The position numbers and the translations under genes were made by a program. Under the pieces are notes generated by a model. That model made no database searches, was not told the origin of the DNA, and saw nothing but the letters and a program-made list of their open reading frames with translations. DNA of 64,000 nt from Amycolatopsis jejuensis (GTDB lineage: Bacteria; Actinomycetota; Actinomycetes; Mycobacteriales; Pseudonocardiaceae). Shown piece after piece: positions 28,571 through 38,037 of the stretch (within the stretch, counting starts at the first letter, position 1; every line of letters begins with the position of its first letter). The stretch is taken from assembly GCF_000717335.1 (NCBI RefSeq), contig NZ_JNYZ01000026.1, positions 1 to 64,000 of the forward strand. Reading direction: 5' to 3'.

Positions 28571-29951
28571 CGATGACTCTGCGGGCCTTGAACATCTGCA
28601 CGTCGAAGGTGTCCGGTGCCACCACGTCGACCGGCGTGCGGACCATGACCCCCGCGCGCAAGCGTTCCGCGAGGTCGTGACGCAGCTGCTCGTCGCGATC
28701 CGGCGGGGCATCGGCTGCCCGTTCCACCTCGACGCGCATCTCGTCGAGCTCTCCGGACCGGGTCACCCGGATCCGGTACTCGCGGCCCGTGCCGGGGGTC
28801 TCGCGGATGATGGCGTCGATCGCGCTGGGGTACACGTTCGCCCCGCGGATCAGGAGCATGTCGTCCAGCCTGCCGTAGACGCCCCGCGGCAGCCGGGGGA
28901 AGGTACGCCCGCAGGCGCACGGCGAATCGTCGAGGTGGCCTTCGTCGCCGAGCCAGAACCGGATCATCGGCTGGGACTCCCGCCACAGATGGGTCGCGAC
29001 CACCGCCCCGGACTCACCCACTGGGATCGGGACGTTGGGATCGTCCCGGCCGACCACCTCGGTGTAGTTCTCGTCCTGGACCAGGTGCACCCCGCCCTCG
29101 GCATGCCGGCAGCCGACGTTCGCGTAGAACGGGTGCATCTCCGACGAAGCACCGGCGCCGAGGTCGACGACTGCCGCGCCGCCGAGTCCTTCGGACATCG
29201 CCTTCCGGATTTCCGGGATGCTGCCACCCGGCTCGCCGGCCACGATGATCACCCCGAGATGGCTGCCGGACAGGTCGATCCCGAGCTCGGCTGCCCGGCG
29301 CCCGAGGTGCTGTGCGTACGACGGCGTGGCCACGAGCGCGTCGACCCGCATCCGGGCCAGCTGCGTGAGCTGCTGGTCGGTGGGCATCAGGCTGCCGACC
29401 GGGAAAGCGCACGCGCCGAGCACCTCGCACGCCTGCAACAGGCCCCATCCGCCGAGAAACAGGCCGAAGGGAAAGGAAATCTGCACGATGTCGTCGGGCC
29501 GGACCCCGGCCGACCACAGCGCGATCCGGCAGACCTCGGCCGAACGTTCCCAGTCCCGCCGCGAAATGCCGTACATCGTCGGTATTCCGGAAGTACCCGA
29601 CGACCCGTGGATCCGGGCGAGTTCGGCGGGAGCCACCCCGAGGTAGGACCCGAACGGCGGATGCTCCGCCTGGTCCGCGACGAGCATTTTCTTGGTGATC
29701 ACCGGAACTTTCCGGGTGAAGTCGTCGAGTGACTTCACCGAGTCCGGGTGGAAGCCGTGTGCCTCGTAGTGCCGCCGGTAGAACGGGATGGTCTCGTAGA
29801 CGTAGTGCAGCTGGTGCTGTACGCGCTCGAGGATCAGCGAGGCCCGCGCGTCCGGATCCATGGTCTCCCGCAACGGGTCCCAGTACCGGCGGTAGTCCTC
29901 GTCCCGCCGGGTCAGGCTGCGCCGCTCTGCGGAATTCATCGCGGACGTCAC
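28554..29951 (-). CDS. PaaK-type aryl/acyl-CoA ligase
   Basis: A 465-residue adenylate-forming enzyme of the phenylacetate-CoA ligase branch. It shows the phosphate loop GSSGTSGIPTMYG, the CACGRTFPRL motif and GRLDDMLLIRGANVYP before the C-terminal domain. It activates an aromatic or other carboxylate to the CoA thioester with ATP. I chose GTG 29951, seven bases after AGGAGG; ATG 29939 is also in frame. It is the first gene of the operon, with a good promoter and a TetR-type palindrome just upstream. The substrate is not evident. Confidence 0.9.
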   Translation of the reverse strand: MTSAMNSAERRSLTRRDEDYRRYWDPLRETMDPDARASLILERVQHQLHYVYETIPFYRRHYEAHGFHPDSVKSLDDFTRKVPVITKKMLVADQAEHPPFGSYLGVAPAELARIHGSSGTSGIPTMYGISRRDWERSAEVCRIALWSAGVRPDDIVQISFPFGLFLGGWGLLQACEVLGACAFPVGSLMPTDQQLTQLARMRVDALVATPSYAQHLGRRAAELGIDLSGSHLGVIIVAGEPGGSIPEIRKAMSEGLGGAAVVDLGAGASSEMHPFYANVGCRHAEGGVHLVQDENYTEVVGRDDPNVPIPVGESGAVVATHLWRESQPMIRFWLGDEGHLDDSPCACGRTFPRLPRGVYGRLDDMLLIRGANVYPSAIDAIIRETPGTGREYRIRVTRSGELDEMRVEVERAADAPPDRDEQLRHDLAERLRAGVMVRTPVDVVAPDTFDVQMFKARRVIDERLS

Positions 29952-29990
29952 GAAACCGCCTCCTGTGGGTTCGGTCACTCTCGCGCAGGA

Positions 29991-30019
29991 ACTATGACAC
30001 GGCCTGCGCGGGGCGTCAA
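29991..30019 (-). promoter_or_regulatory. Promoter of the PaaK-like operon
   Basis: On the minus strand TTGACG (30019-30014), a 17-base spacer and CATAGT (29996-29991) form a sigma-A-type promoter 40 bases before the ligase start. The TGCGA-N8-TCGCA palindrome lies directly upstream of the -35. Confidence 0.6.
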
Positions 30020-30026
30020 GGCTTAA

Positions 30027-30044
30027 TGCGAACATGTAGTCGCA
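30027..30044. promoter_or_regulatory. TGCGA-N8-TCGCA palindrome upstream of the PaaK-like operon
   Basis: TGCGAACATGTAGTCGCA, perfect arms, ends 8 bases from the -35 of the ligase promoter. It is a likely binding site of the TetR protein encoded at 31736. Confidence 0.6.
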
Positions 30045-30102
30045 CGGTTCTCTCGTTCGATTTTCTCGCCTGTAAGGTCATGGTTGGTAATATCAGCGAG
30101 TG

Positions 30103-30120
30103 TGCGACTTGGTACTCGCG
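30103..30120. promoter_or_regulatory. TGCGA-N8-TCGCG near-palindrome before the ThDP-enzyme gene
   Basis: The arms match at 4 of 5 positions with the same 8-base spacer. It lies 29 bases upstream of the likely start of the decayed ThDP enzyme, so both divergent units appear to carry a site. Confidence 0.45.
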
Positions 30121-30148
30121 TTAAGGATACGCAAGGGCAGGTTCGATC

Positions 30149-31668
30149 CATGACGTCGAGCACATCGCGGCTACCTCAACCCGGTGATCGAAGAGGCGCG
30201 CCGGCTCGGCGCGCGGATGTGGCATCCCGCAGTCCGATGGTGCTGCTGGCAGGACAGCACGGCACGGCGGGCGACCACCTCGACCCCCTGCATGAGGGCT
30301 GTGCCGCGGAGTGCTTCAAGACGGTCGCGAAGTGGACCCACCGGGTGACCGACTGGGAGATGAACTCCTACTGGGTGCGTAAGGCACTGGTCGATGCGGT
30401 GGCCTACCCGCCGGGTCCGGTGGTCGTGCCCGGTGCCGGCCTGCCGGTGATGCCGTCGACCCAGGCCGTTCCCGTCCTCGTGGATCGCGCTGCCGATCTG
30501 CTGGCGGCCGCGCAACGGCCGCTGATCATCGCGGGTGACGGCGTGCACTGGTCCGGCTTCCGCGGCCCGCTGCTGCGTGCCGCCGACACAGTGCTCCTCG
30601 TGGGACTGCGCGCCGGTGAACTCGAATCGTGGTTCGAACCACCGGACTGGCCTGCCGCGGACCGGACCACCTACCTCCAGCTGCAAGAGACGGCCGACGA
30701 ACTCTGGCTCGGGCTCGACAGCCGGGTCACCGTGCTCGGGTCGAGCCGGCTCGTGCTCGCCCAGCTCACCGAAGCGTTGCGGGCCCGGCTGCCCGAGCAG
30801 CCGGTACCCCGCCCGGAGTGGCTGGGCGAGCTCGCCGGGGTCCGGACGGCATTCGCCGGAAAACGCGCGACGGCGCTCTCCTCGAGCCAGGGGAAGACGC
30901 CGATCCACACCTACGAACCCAGGCGATCGCCGATGAGGCGGACGAAGACGAGACCATCATCTACGACTCCTATCAGGGTTCGCTTTACCTGACCGACGCC
31001 GTCACCGCAATGCTCCCGGGGCAGGTACTCGAAGCCGGCCCGCGCGTCGCGCTCGGCCAGGGGATCGGCATGTGCTTCGGCGCCGGGATCGCCCGTCCGG
31101 GCAAGCAGGTGATCACGCTCGTCGGGGACGGCGGCATCGGCCTGGCCGGCATGGACATCGAAACGCTCGTCCGCTACGGCATGCCCGCCGTCATCGTGGT
31201 CCTCAACAACAGTTCGTGGACGGCAACTCGCTCCTGCAGGACGAGATCCAGCCCGGCTTCGGCTCGTGGGAGATGCTGCCCGACCTGCGCTACGACGAGG
31301 TCTTCGCCCCGTTCGGATGTCACGTCGAACAGGTCACCGGCGGCGAAGAGCTCAGGCCGGCATTGCGCCGGGCCTGCCGGTCCGGAAAGGTCGCGGTCGT
31401 CAATGTCATCGCCGACACCGACGGTCCGGAGGCGTCGTTGCCCTGGCTGCGGCTCAAGGCCGGAGAGTTCCACAGCCGCGGGATCGGCGATCTGCCGGAG
31501 AGCATCCGCCGGCACTTCCGCGGCCTGCCGGTGATCGAAGCACTTCGGCTGCACAAGACTGCGCTCGACAACGGCACGCGCATGCCACTGTCTTTTTTGG
31601 CCGCATTGACCGGTAACAGCGAGGAAGACTTGCACCGGGCAGTCGAGGCCACCGGTTACCGGTACTGA
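30149..31668 (+). pseudogene. Frameshifted thiamine-diphosphate enzyme (acetolactate synthase-like)
   Basis: The gene reads in three frames. The first holds PMVLLAGQHG, KTVAKWTHRVTDW and LLAAAQRPLIIAGDGVHWSG. The second, from about 30905, holds LGQGIGMCFGAGIARPGK and the ThDP motif GDGGIGLAGMDIETLVRYG. The third, from about 31210, holds DGNSLLQDEIQPGFGSWEML to the end. The N-terminal domain is shortened and shifted too. An intact enzyme would decarboxylate or ligate a 2-keto acid or oxalyl-CoA-like substrate. Two of the frameshifts are single-base changes, so a recent inactivation or sequence error is possible. Confidence 0.75.
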
Positions 31669-31703
31669 CAAGCCGGCCGGATGGCCGCGGTTTGTTAGCC
31701 TGA

Positions 31704-31721
31704 TGCGACTCGATATTCGCA
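31704..31721. promoter_or_regulatory. TGCGA-N8-TCGCA palindrome at the tetR gene
   Basis: The arms extend to 7 bp (GATGCGA / TCGCATC at 31702-31723). It lies 14 bases upstream of the tetR ATG, a position for autorepression. It has the longest arms of the four copies. Confidence 0.6.
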
Positions 31722-31735
31722 TCGTGAGGATTCGC

Positions 31736-32350
31736 ATGCCTGAAGACAAGGTACGGCGCAGGTCGCGGTCGGCGCGGTCGATCGAACGCCGGCACCGGAT
31801 CACGGCGATCGCCACCCAGCAGATCACCGAGCACGGCTTCGAAAACCTCTCGGTCAACGACCTCGCCGCCGCCGTCGGGATGAGCGTCGGCGGCATCTAC
31901 CGGTACATCACGACGAAGACCGACCTGCTGGTCATGGCGTGCGAGGACATCTACGACGGAGTGCGTGACGAGCTCGGCGGAATCGCGGCCGGATCCGAAC
32001 CGGCCACCGAGAAGCTCCGGGCCGCGATCGAGAGCTACCTGCGCACCTGCTGGTCCCGGCGGGCCCAGATCGCCATGGTGTACCGCGAATACCGCCGGCT
32101 GCCCCTGCCCGAGCAGCAGGTGTACAAGGAGCGGGAGAACGCGATAGCGAGCATTTTCGCCGATCTGGTGGGAGCGGGAATGCGCAGCGGTGAGTTCCGC
32201 CCGGTCAACGCGCGGATGGTGGCAACGGACATCGTCTTCCTCGGGCACCTGCCGTCGTTCAAGTGGTGGGCACTGCGCGAGGCGATCGACTCCGACGAGC
32301 TGTGCCGGGAGCAGACCGAACTGTTCCTGCGCGGACTGCGGAACGATTGA
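31736..32350 (+). CDS. TetR-family transcriptional regulator
   Basis: A 204-residue TetR. The N-terminal HTH is visible at residues 20-65 (ITAIATQQITEHGFENLSVN, VGMSVGGIYRYITTKTDLL). The C-terminal ligand domain is similar in length to TetR_C_33-type regulators seen with CoA-ester pathways. ATG 31736 is preceded by GTGAGGA. A palindrome of the form TGCGA-N8-TCGCA lies just upstream and recurs before the CoA-ligase operon, the ThDP gene and the cupin gene, so this protein is the best candidate for its binder. Confidence 0.88.
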   Translation: MPEDKVRRRSRSARSIERRHRITAIATQQITEHGFENLSVNDLAAAVGMSVGGIYRYITTKTDLLVMACEDIYDGVRDELGGIAAGSEPATEKLRAAIESYLRTCWSRRAQIAMVYREYRRLPLPEQQVYKERENAIASIFADLVGAGMRSGEFRPVNARMVATDIVFLGHLPSFKWWALREAIDSDELCREQTELFLRGLRND

Positions 32351-32760
32351 CGGGCCTCCTGGCCCGCTGCAAACTACCTGCTGCCGGAGCGGGAACCGGA
32401 TCCGCTACTTGACGGCCGGTTCAGAGAAGGCGTGCGGGGGAGTCCCGGCATGCGGCCGCTTCGGTGACGGCGGGGTCACGCTCTTCCGGTGGCCCGGGCA
32501 CGGCACCCGCGACTGGTTCGGCTGCCGGCCGCAGCGCGCGTCCCCCCGAAAACGGCATGACGTTTGCGCCGGATCATCGACCGACCGTCCAGCACACGTC
32601 GCTTCGCATGGCTCGCCCGAGATCGGCCTCGAACGTCAGGCCAGCTGACGATGCCCGCTGACGTCCGGGCACTCCCGGCCACCATCGGCCAAGGAAGGGC
32701 ACGCGCCCCCTCCGTCGCGGGTTGCGTCAACCGGTCACCTCGAAGACATGACCAAGCGAC
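32351..32760. other. Gene-free region between tetR and the P450 gene
   Basis: No frame with recognisable motifs. The right edge holds the P450 promoter. Confidence 0.4.
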
Positions 32761-32790
32761 CTTGTCAAGTGATCAAGTCGACGCTAGGGT
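32761..32790 (+). promoter_or_regulatory. P450 promoter with overlapping imperfect palindrome
   Basis: TTGTCA (32762-32767), a 17-base spacer and TAGGGT (32785-32790) lie 44 bases before the P450 start. CTTGTCAAGTGATCAAG covers the -35 and spacer and is an imperfect palindrome, a possible operator for the convergent TetR at 36040. Confidence 0.45.
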
Positions 32791-32833
32791 CGCCAGTAAC
32801 CGACAATCTTCCTGGAGTTGAGGGAAATTCCCC

Positions 32834-35800
32834 ATGAGAAGCACTCGCGTTCCGACGACGACTGAAACGATTCCGGAGCGCCCTTCACTGCCCTTGGTGG
32901 GCCATGCCCTGGAAGTTTCCAGGTCTCCCGACATGCTGCTGTACCTCATGGACCAGTTCAAGGAGCAAGGTCCGTTGTACCGGCTCCGCCTCTTCGGGTC
33001 CTCCCAGGTCATGGTTGGCGGCGGGGACCTGGTGACCGAACTGTCCGACGAGACGCGCTTCCGCAAGAACATGAACCCGGGTCAGCTCGAAGTCCGCGAG
33101 ATTACGGGCGATGCGCTCTTCACTGCCTTCCACGACGAGCCGAACTGGCAGAAGGCGCACGACATCCTGATGCCGGCGTTCTCCATGGGCGCGATGCGTC
33201 GCTACCACGCGACGATGCTGCGCGCGGCCCGGAGCCTGATCGCCAAGTGGGACGGGGCCGTCGAACAGCAGGCCGTGGACGTGCCCGGCGACATGACCCG
33301 GCTGACCTTCGACACGATCGGCCTGACCGGATTCGGCTACGACTTCGAGTCGCTCCGCCGTGACGAGCCGCACCCCTTCGTCGCAGCCATGGCACGGTCG
33401 CTCGCCTTCGCACAGGTCAAAGCCGAATCGCTCCCGGGCGTGGAGAAGATCAGGCGGAAGCAGAGCGAACAGTTCCGCCGAGACCAAGAGTTGATGAGGA
33501 ACCTCGTCGACAAGGTCATCCAGCAGCGCAGGGCCTCCGGCGACACGAGTACGGACGACCTGCTCGGGCGGATGTTGAACACCCGGGACACGACGACCGG
33601 CGAACTGCTGGACGACATCAACATCCGCTATCAGGTGCTCACCTTCCTCATTGCCGGACACGAGACCACCAGCGGGGCCTTGTCGTTCGCCCTGTACTAC
33701 CTCACCAAGCACCCCGAAGTTCTCGCGCGGGCCCAGGCGGAGGTCGACGCCCTGTGGGGAGACAACGACGAACCCGATCCCGGGTACGGCGACGTCGGCA
33801 AGCTGACGTACATCCGCCAGATCCTCAGCGAGAGCCTGCGCCTGTGGCCGTCAGCGCCCGGCTACGGCGTCGAACCGCTGGAGGACACGGTCATCGGTGG
33901 CAGGTACGCCGTGCGCAAGGGCGAGACAATGATGATCATCACCCCGGCCCTCCACCGGGATCCCGCCTGGGGCGAGAACGTGGAGCTGTTCGACCCCCAG
34001 CGCTTCTCGCCGGAACGGGAGCAAGCCCGCTCCGTCCACCTGTACAAGCCGTTCGGAAACGGCGAACGCGCCTGCATCGGGCGGCAGTTCGCCCTCCACG
34101 AGGCCGCCCTGATGCTGGGCCTGCTGATCCACCGCTACCGCCTGATCGACCACACCAACTACCAGCTGAAGATCATGAGGACCCTCACGATCAAGGCCGA
34201 CGGCTTCACCCTCCGATTGGCACGGCGCGCCGGCGTCGAGCGACGCCTGTCCGCCGTCGTGAGCGACCGGCCGGCACACCAGGGCCGGACCTCGGCCCGG
34301 CTCACTTCCGGCACGGCGTTGGCCTTCCTGCACGGGTCGAACCTTTCGACCGGTTCGGGCATAGCCCAAGATCTGGCTGCGGAGGGCCAGGAACGCGGTT
34401 TCACCACGTCCGTCGCGCCCCTTGAGGACGCCGTGGGCCGGCTGAAGGATGCCGAGGGCCCGGTGGTGATCGTGGCGGCTTCCTACAACGGCCAGCCCAC
34501 CGACGACGCCAAGAAATTCATCGCCTGGTTGGAAGATCTGGAACCCGGCTCGCTCGACGGCGTCCAGTACGCCGTCCTCGGCCTCGGGGACCGCAACTGG
34601 GCCGCCACCTACCAGCGCATCCCGGCCTTCATCGACGAACGCCTGACCGCAGCAGGGGCCAGTCCCATTCTGGCGCGGGGCATTGCCGACGCCTCTGGTG
34701 ACTTCTCCGGCGCGGTGGACCGGTGGACGGCCGATCTGTGGGCCACCCTCCTCGACCGGTACGGTGCCGCGCCGGACAGGACCGGCACCGCACCGCAGGC
34801 CCGGACTCACGAGGGCGAATCAGAGGTCGGCGAAGGACGATACGAGCTTCGGGACGCGTCCGCTTCAGTCACGGGCGAGCTCACGGCACGCCACGGTCTG
34901 GCCCCGATGAAGGTGCTTGACGCATACGAACTGGTCGACATGGCACACCCGCTGGGCCGCTCCAAGCGCTTCCTGAGGCTGCGGCTGCCGGACGGGACCA
35001 CCTACCGCACCGGGGACCACCTCGCCGTACTTCCGCAGAACCCGGAGGCACTGGTCCAGCGGGTCGCGGTCCGGTTCGGCCTCGACTTGGCCCGCACGGT
35101 CCAGGTGCGGGCCCGTCGGCGCATGCGCAACTCGCTGCCCGTCGACCGGCCCCTGACGTTACGCCAACTGCTCACCGACTTCGTGGAGTTGCAGAACCCG
35201 GCCGGCCAGGAAGAGGTCGCGGTACTCGCCGAGCACATTCCCTGCCCGCCGGAACGCCGCCCGCTGATCGCGCTCGCCGGGGCCGAGCCAGCCGCCTTCC
35301 GTGAGCAGGTGACGGACCGCGGGACCAGTGTTCTCGACCTGCTGGAGCGGAATCGCGCCTGCGAGCTGCCATTTGAACGCTTCCTCGAACTGCTGCCCAT
35401 CCAGCGCCCCCGCAACTACTCCATCTCCTCATCCGCCGAAGCGGCACCAGGTGAAGTGGATCTGATGGTGTCATTGCTCACCGCGCCGCACCGCAGCGGC
35501 GAGGGCACGTTTCACGGAACAACCTCGCACTACCTGCAGACAGTGCGGGCCGGCGCCTCGGTCCTGGCCCGGGTGCTGCCCTGCAACGAAACATTCCGGC
35601 TTCCCGAGGACGTGTCCGTCCCGGTCATCACGGTCAGCGCGGGTACCGGGCTGGCTCCTTTCCGCGGTGCCGTCCTCGACCGCGTGCATCGGGGTTCCAC
35701 CGGCACCCTGTTGTGCTACTTCGGCTGCGATCACCCCGAGGTGGACTTTCTGCACCGCGACGAGCTGGAAGCGACCCAGACTGCCGGGGCCGTGACTCTG

Positions 35801-36067
35801 CGGACCGCTTTCATGCACGCGCCCGAAGACGGCGTCGTGTTCGTCCAGGACCGTATCGTGCGGGAGCGCGACGAGGTCTGGGCCGTGCTGGAAGCCGGCG
35901 GACGCGTCTATGTCTGCGGTGACGGGCGCCGCATGGCGCCCGCGATTCGGGAGGCGTTCATGGCGGTGTACCGCGAGAAGACCGGTGCGGCAGACGCCGA
36001 GGCCGCCGCGTGGCTTGCCGCCCTCATCGAGTCCGGTCGCTACAGCGAGGACGTGTGGGCCGGCTGA
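32834..36067 (+). CDS. Self-sufficient cytochrome P450 / P450 reductase fusion (CYP102-type)
   Basis: A 1077-residue fusion like P450-BM3, which hydroxylates fatty acids or similar chains at sub-terminal carbons with NADPH. The heme domain spans about residues 1-465, with HETTSG at 276-281 (I-helix), ESLRLWP, and heme-ligand Cys414 in FGNGERACIG. The flavodoxin-like FMN domain (about 490-640) opens with HGSNLSTGSG. The FAD/NADPH domain (about 690-1077) has RPRNYSISSS, SAGTGLAPFRG and CGDGRRMAP. The position matching BM3 Phe87 is Ile90. A TetR gene is convergent and overlaps the 3' end, as regulators often accompany CYP102 genes. Confidence 0.95.
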   Translation: MRSTRVPTTTETIPERPSLPLVGHALEVSRSPDMLLYLMDQFKEQGPLYRLRLFGSSQVMVGGGDLVTELSDETRFRKNMNPGQLEVREITGDALFTAFHDEPNWQKAHDILMPAFSMGAMRRYHATMLRAARSLIAKWDGAVEQQAVDVPGDMTRLTFDTIGLTGFGYDFESLRRDEPHPFVAAMARSLAFAQVKAESLPGVEKIRRKQSEQFRRDQELMRNLVDKVIQQRRASGDTSTDDLLGRMLNTRDTTTGELLDDINIRYQVLTFLIAGHETTSGALSFALYYLTKHPEVLARAQAEVDALWGDNDEPDPGYGDVGKLTYIRQILSESLRLWPSAPGYGVEPLEDTVIGGRYAVRKGETMMIITPALHRDPAWGENVELFDPQRFSPEREQARSVHLYKPFGNGERACIGRQFALHEAALMLGLLIHRYRLIDHTNYQLKIMRTLTIKADGFTLRLARRAGVERRLSAVVSDRPAHQGRTSARLTSGTALAFLHGSNLSTGSGIAQDLAAEGQERGFTTSVAPLEDAVGRLKDAEGPVVIVAASYNGQPTDDAKKFIAWLEDLEPGSLDGVQYAVLGLGDRNWAATYQRIPAFIDERLTAAGASPILARGIADASGDFSGAVDRWTADLWATLLDRYGAAPDRTGTAPQARTHEGESEVGEGRYELRDASASVTGELTARHGLAPMKVLDAYELVDMAHPLGRSKRFLRLRLPDGTTYRTGDHLAVLPQNPEALVQRVAVRFGLDLARTVQVRARRRMRNSLPVDRPLTLRQLLTDFVELQNPAGQEEVAVLAEHIPCPPERRPLIALAGAEPAAFREQVTDRGTSVLDLLERNRACELPFERFLELLPIQRPRNYSISSSAEAAPGEVDLMVSLLTAPHRSGEGTFHGTTSHYLQTVRAGASVLARVLPCNETFRLPEDVSVPVITVSAGTGLAPFRGAVLDRVHRGSTGTLLCYFGCDHPEVDFLHRDELEATQTAGAVTLRTAFMHAPEDGVVFVQDRIVRERDEVWAVLEAGGRVYVCGDGRRMAPAIREAFMAVYREKTGAADAEAAAWLAALIESGRYSEDVWAG

Positions 36068-36693
36068 CTGTCCTTTGCAGGCAGTAGCACCGGTTTCGTC
36101 CGGCCGACGGCAAAAGCGACGACGGACGAGACCAGCGTCTGCAGGCACACAGTCTCGGCCTCCTCGTCGCGCAGCGCGAAACGCTGCAGGGTGAGCCCGT
36201 CGAAGCCGGCCAGGAAGAACCTCGCGACCGTCTCCGGTGGCTGCGCGAGGTCCTGGCCGGTGCGCGCCGCGGTCCGTGCCACGAGATCTCCCGTCATCCG
36301 GAACATGTCGCGGTAGTGGCTTTCGAGCACCTCGCTCAGCCGGGGGGTGTGCAGGGCCAGCGTGCACAGCTCGTACAGCAACTTGTAGTTGGCCGGCCTC
36401 TCCTGCACGGTCCGCCACAAGCCGGCCGCCAGGGCCGCGATGGCCTCCGCGAAGTCCCCACCACAGGGTGCCGCCCGCTCCACCTGTGCAACCAAGTCAC
36501 CCGTCAGGTGCCGCAGGACCCCGATGTACAGCTCTTCCTTCGTCCCGAACGTGTAGTGCACCGTCGCCTGGGCAACTCCGAGCTCGGCGGCGATGGCGCG
36601 GGTGTTCCCGGCAGCCAGCCCCTCCCTCACCATGAGGTCGATCGCGGCCTGGATCAACTGAGGACGGCGGACAGACGCTGGGACGTGGGCCAT
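36040..36693 (-). CDS. TetR-family regulator beside the P450 gene
   Basis: A 217-residue TetR. HTH at residues 10-55 (LIQAAIDLMVREGLAAGNTR, LGVAQATVHYTFGTKEELY). Its 3' end overlaps the P450 3' end by 28 bases in convergent orientation. It is a plausible repressor of the P450, comparable to the TetR repressors linked to BM3-type genes in bacilli, though those are upstream in an operon. ATG 36693 gives the standard short arm before the HTH. Confidence 0.87.
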   Translation of the reverse strand: MAHVPASVRRPQLIQAAIDLMVREGLAAGNTRAIAAELGVAQATVHYTFGTKEELYIGVLRHLTGDLVAQVERAAPCGGDFAEAIAALAAGLWRTVQERPANYKLLYELCTLALHTPRLSEVLESHYRDMFRMTGDLVARTAARTGQDLAQPPETVARFFLAGFDGLTLQRFALRDEEAETVCLQTLVSSVVAFAVGRTKPVLLPAKDSQPAHTSSL

Positions 36694-36943
36694 ACCCAGA
36701 TGATATCGACCGACCCGAAGCCCACCCAGTGGCTCGACCGGATCAACCCCACCGAATCGAGGAGAGCCATTTCCCGGAGGCCCGACGTCGCTTCCTGGCC
36801 TCCCGTTTCGCTTCGCGTGGCTGAGGTGGTCGGATCGCGGTGCAGCGGTGGTTTCGGTTGTTCGTGGTGGGGCGGGCATGGCCGTGGCCCGACACGCTGG
36901 TCGGGTTCTCCAGGGTTCCCCGGGTCGTGAGTGAGCGGGAGCG

Positions 36944-38037
36944 TGAACCGTGACGGGTAAGGGACCGGCTTGGGTGTCAGGCCAGCGCCGGGTGGCGTGG
37001 CAGGTGTTGAGCGTTGTCGGCGCTCTCGTACTCGACCGGCGTGAGGTAGTCCAGCCGGGAATGCAAGCGGGCGTTGTTGTACCAGTCGACCCACTCCATC
37101 ACCGCGTACTCAACCTCGGCCAGGTTCGTGTGAACGGGCCGTGCCGGCTGACCAGTTCGGTCTGAACAGCCCGATGATCGACTCCGCCAAAGCGTTGTCA
37201 TAGGCGTCACCGGCCGAACCTATGGGCGCCGATAACCCTTGCAGCGCGAGGGACTCGGTGAAGGCAACCGACGTATGTTGACTCCCGGCATCGCTGTGGT
37301 GGATCAACCCTGGCTCGACGGGATGCCCGTGGTGATCGCGCCGCCAGAGCGCCATGTTCACCAGGGCAGTCGTCTTCGCGCTCGCCGCGGTCCACTCGAC
37401 GATGGCGCGGGAGCAGACATCGGAGACGAACGCGACGTAGGCCCATCCGGTCTGCGTCGACACGTAGGTGAAATCCGCCACCCACGCCCGGTTCGGGGCA
37501 TCGGTGGTGACGTCCCGGTTGAGCCGGTCACCAGCCCGCACGCCGTCTTTGGCGCGGATCGTGGTTCGCGGTGGACGACCCCGGGTCACTCCCTGCAGGC
37601 CCAGGTCTCGCATGATGCGGTCGACGGTGCAGAACGCCACCTCGTGGCCTTGTCGGCGCAGCCAGCGGGTCATTTTCCGTCGCCCATCGACCGCCTCGGG
37701 CCTGTCGTGGGCATCCCGCAGGGTGTTGGTCAGGGAGGCGTCGGCGATATCCCGCTCCGACGGTGGCCGGCGGCGGGCCTTGCGGTAGGTCCTGGGCGCA
37801 ATCTGGATCCCGTGCGCGCAGAGCACTCGGCAGATCGATTCGACGCCATGGACCTGGTGGTGTTCGTCGATAAACCCGACGATCAGCGGTGTCGAGGGTC
37901 GAGTCCCTGCGCGAAAAAAGCCGACGCCAGTTTCAGGATGTCGTTGGCCTGCCTGAGTTCCTTGTTCTCCTTGCGCAACCGGTCCAGCTCGGCGCGCTCG
38001 GTCGCGGCCAGCTCACCGGCCGCCGCGACGGGCGGCG
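36944..38037 (-). mobile_element. IS3-family element A (truncated)
   Basis: The left edge has TGAACCGTGACGGGT at 36944, matching the ends at 38038 and 43583. It contains a frameshifted orfB (36977 to about 37890) and the C-terminal part of orfA (about 37883-38030, ending LRKENKELRQANDILK and FFAQGLDPRHR). The orfA N-terminus is missing where element B begins. Confidence 0.7.
36977..37890 (-). pseudogene. IS3-type orfB transposase, frameshifted
   Basis: The main frame carries the rve DDE integrase core: RAWVADFTYVSTQTGWAYVA, LIHHSDAGSQHTS and GDAYDNALAESIIGLF. The last third, with EVEYAVMEWVDWYNNARLHS, lies in another frame because of a shift near 37165. The shift separates the catalytic E region from the C-terminus, so the protein is probably dead. 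Confidence 0.75.
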
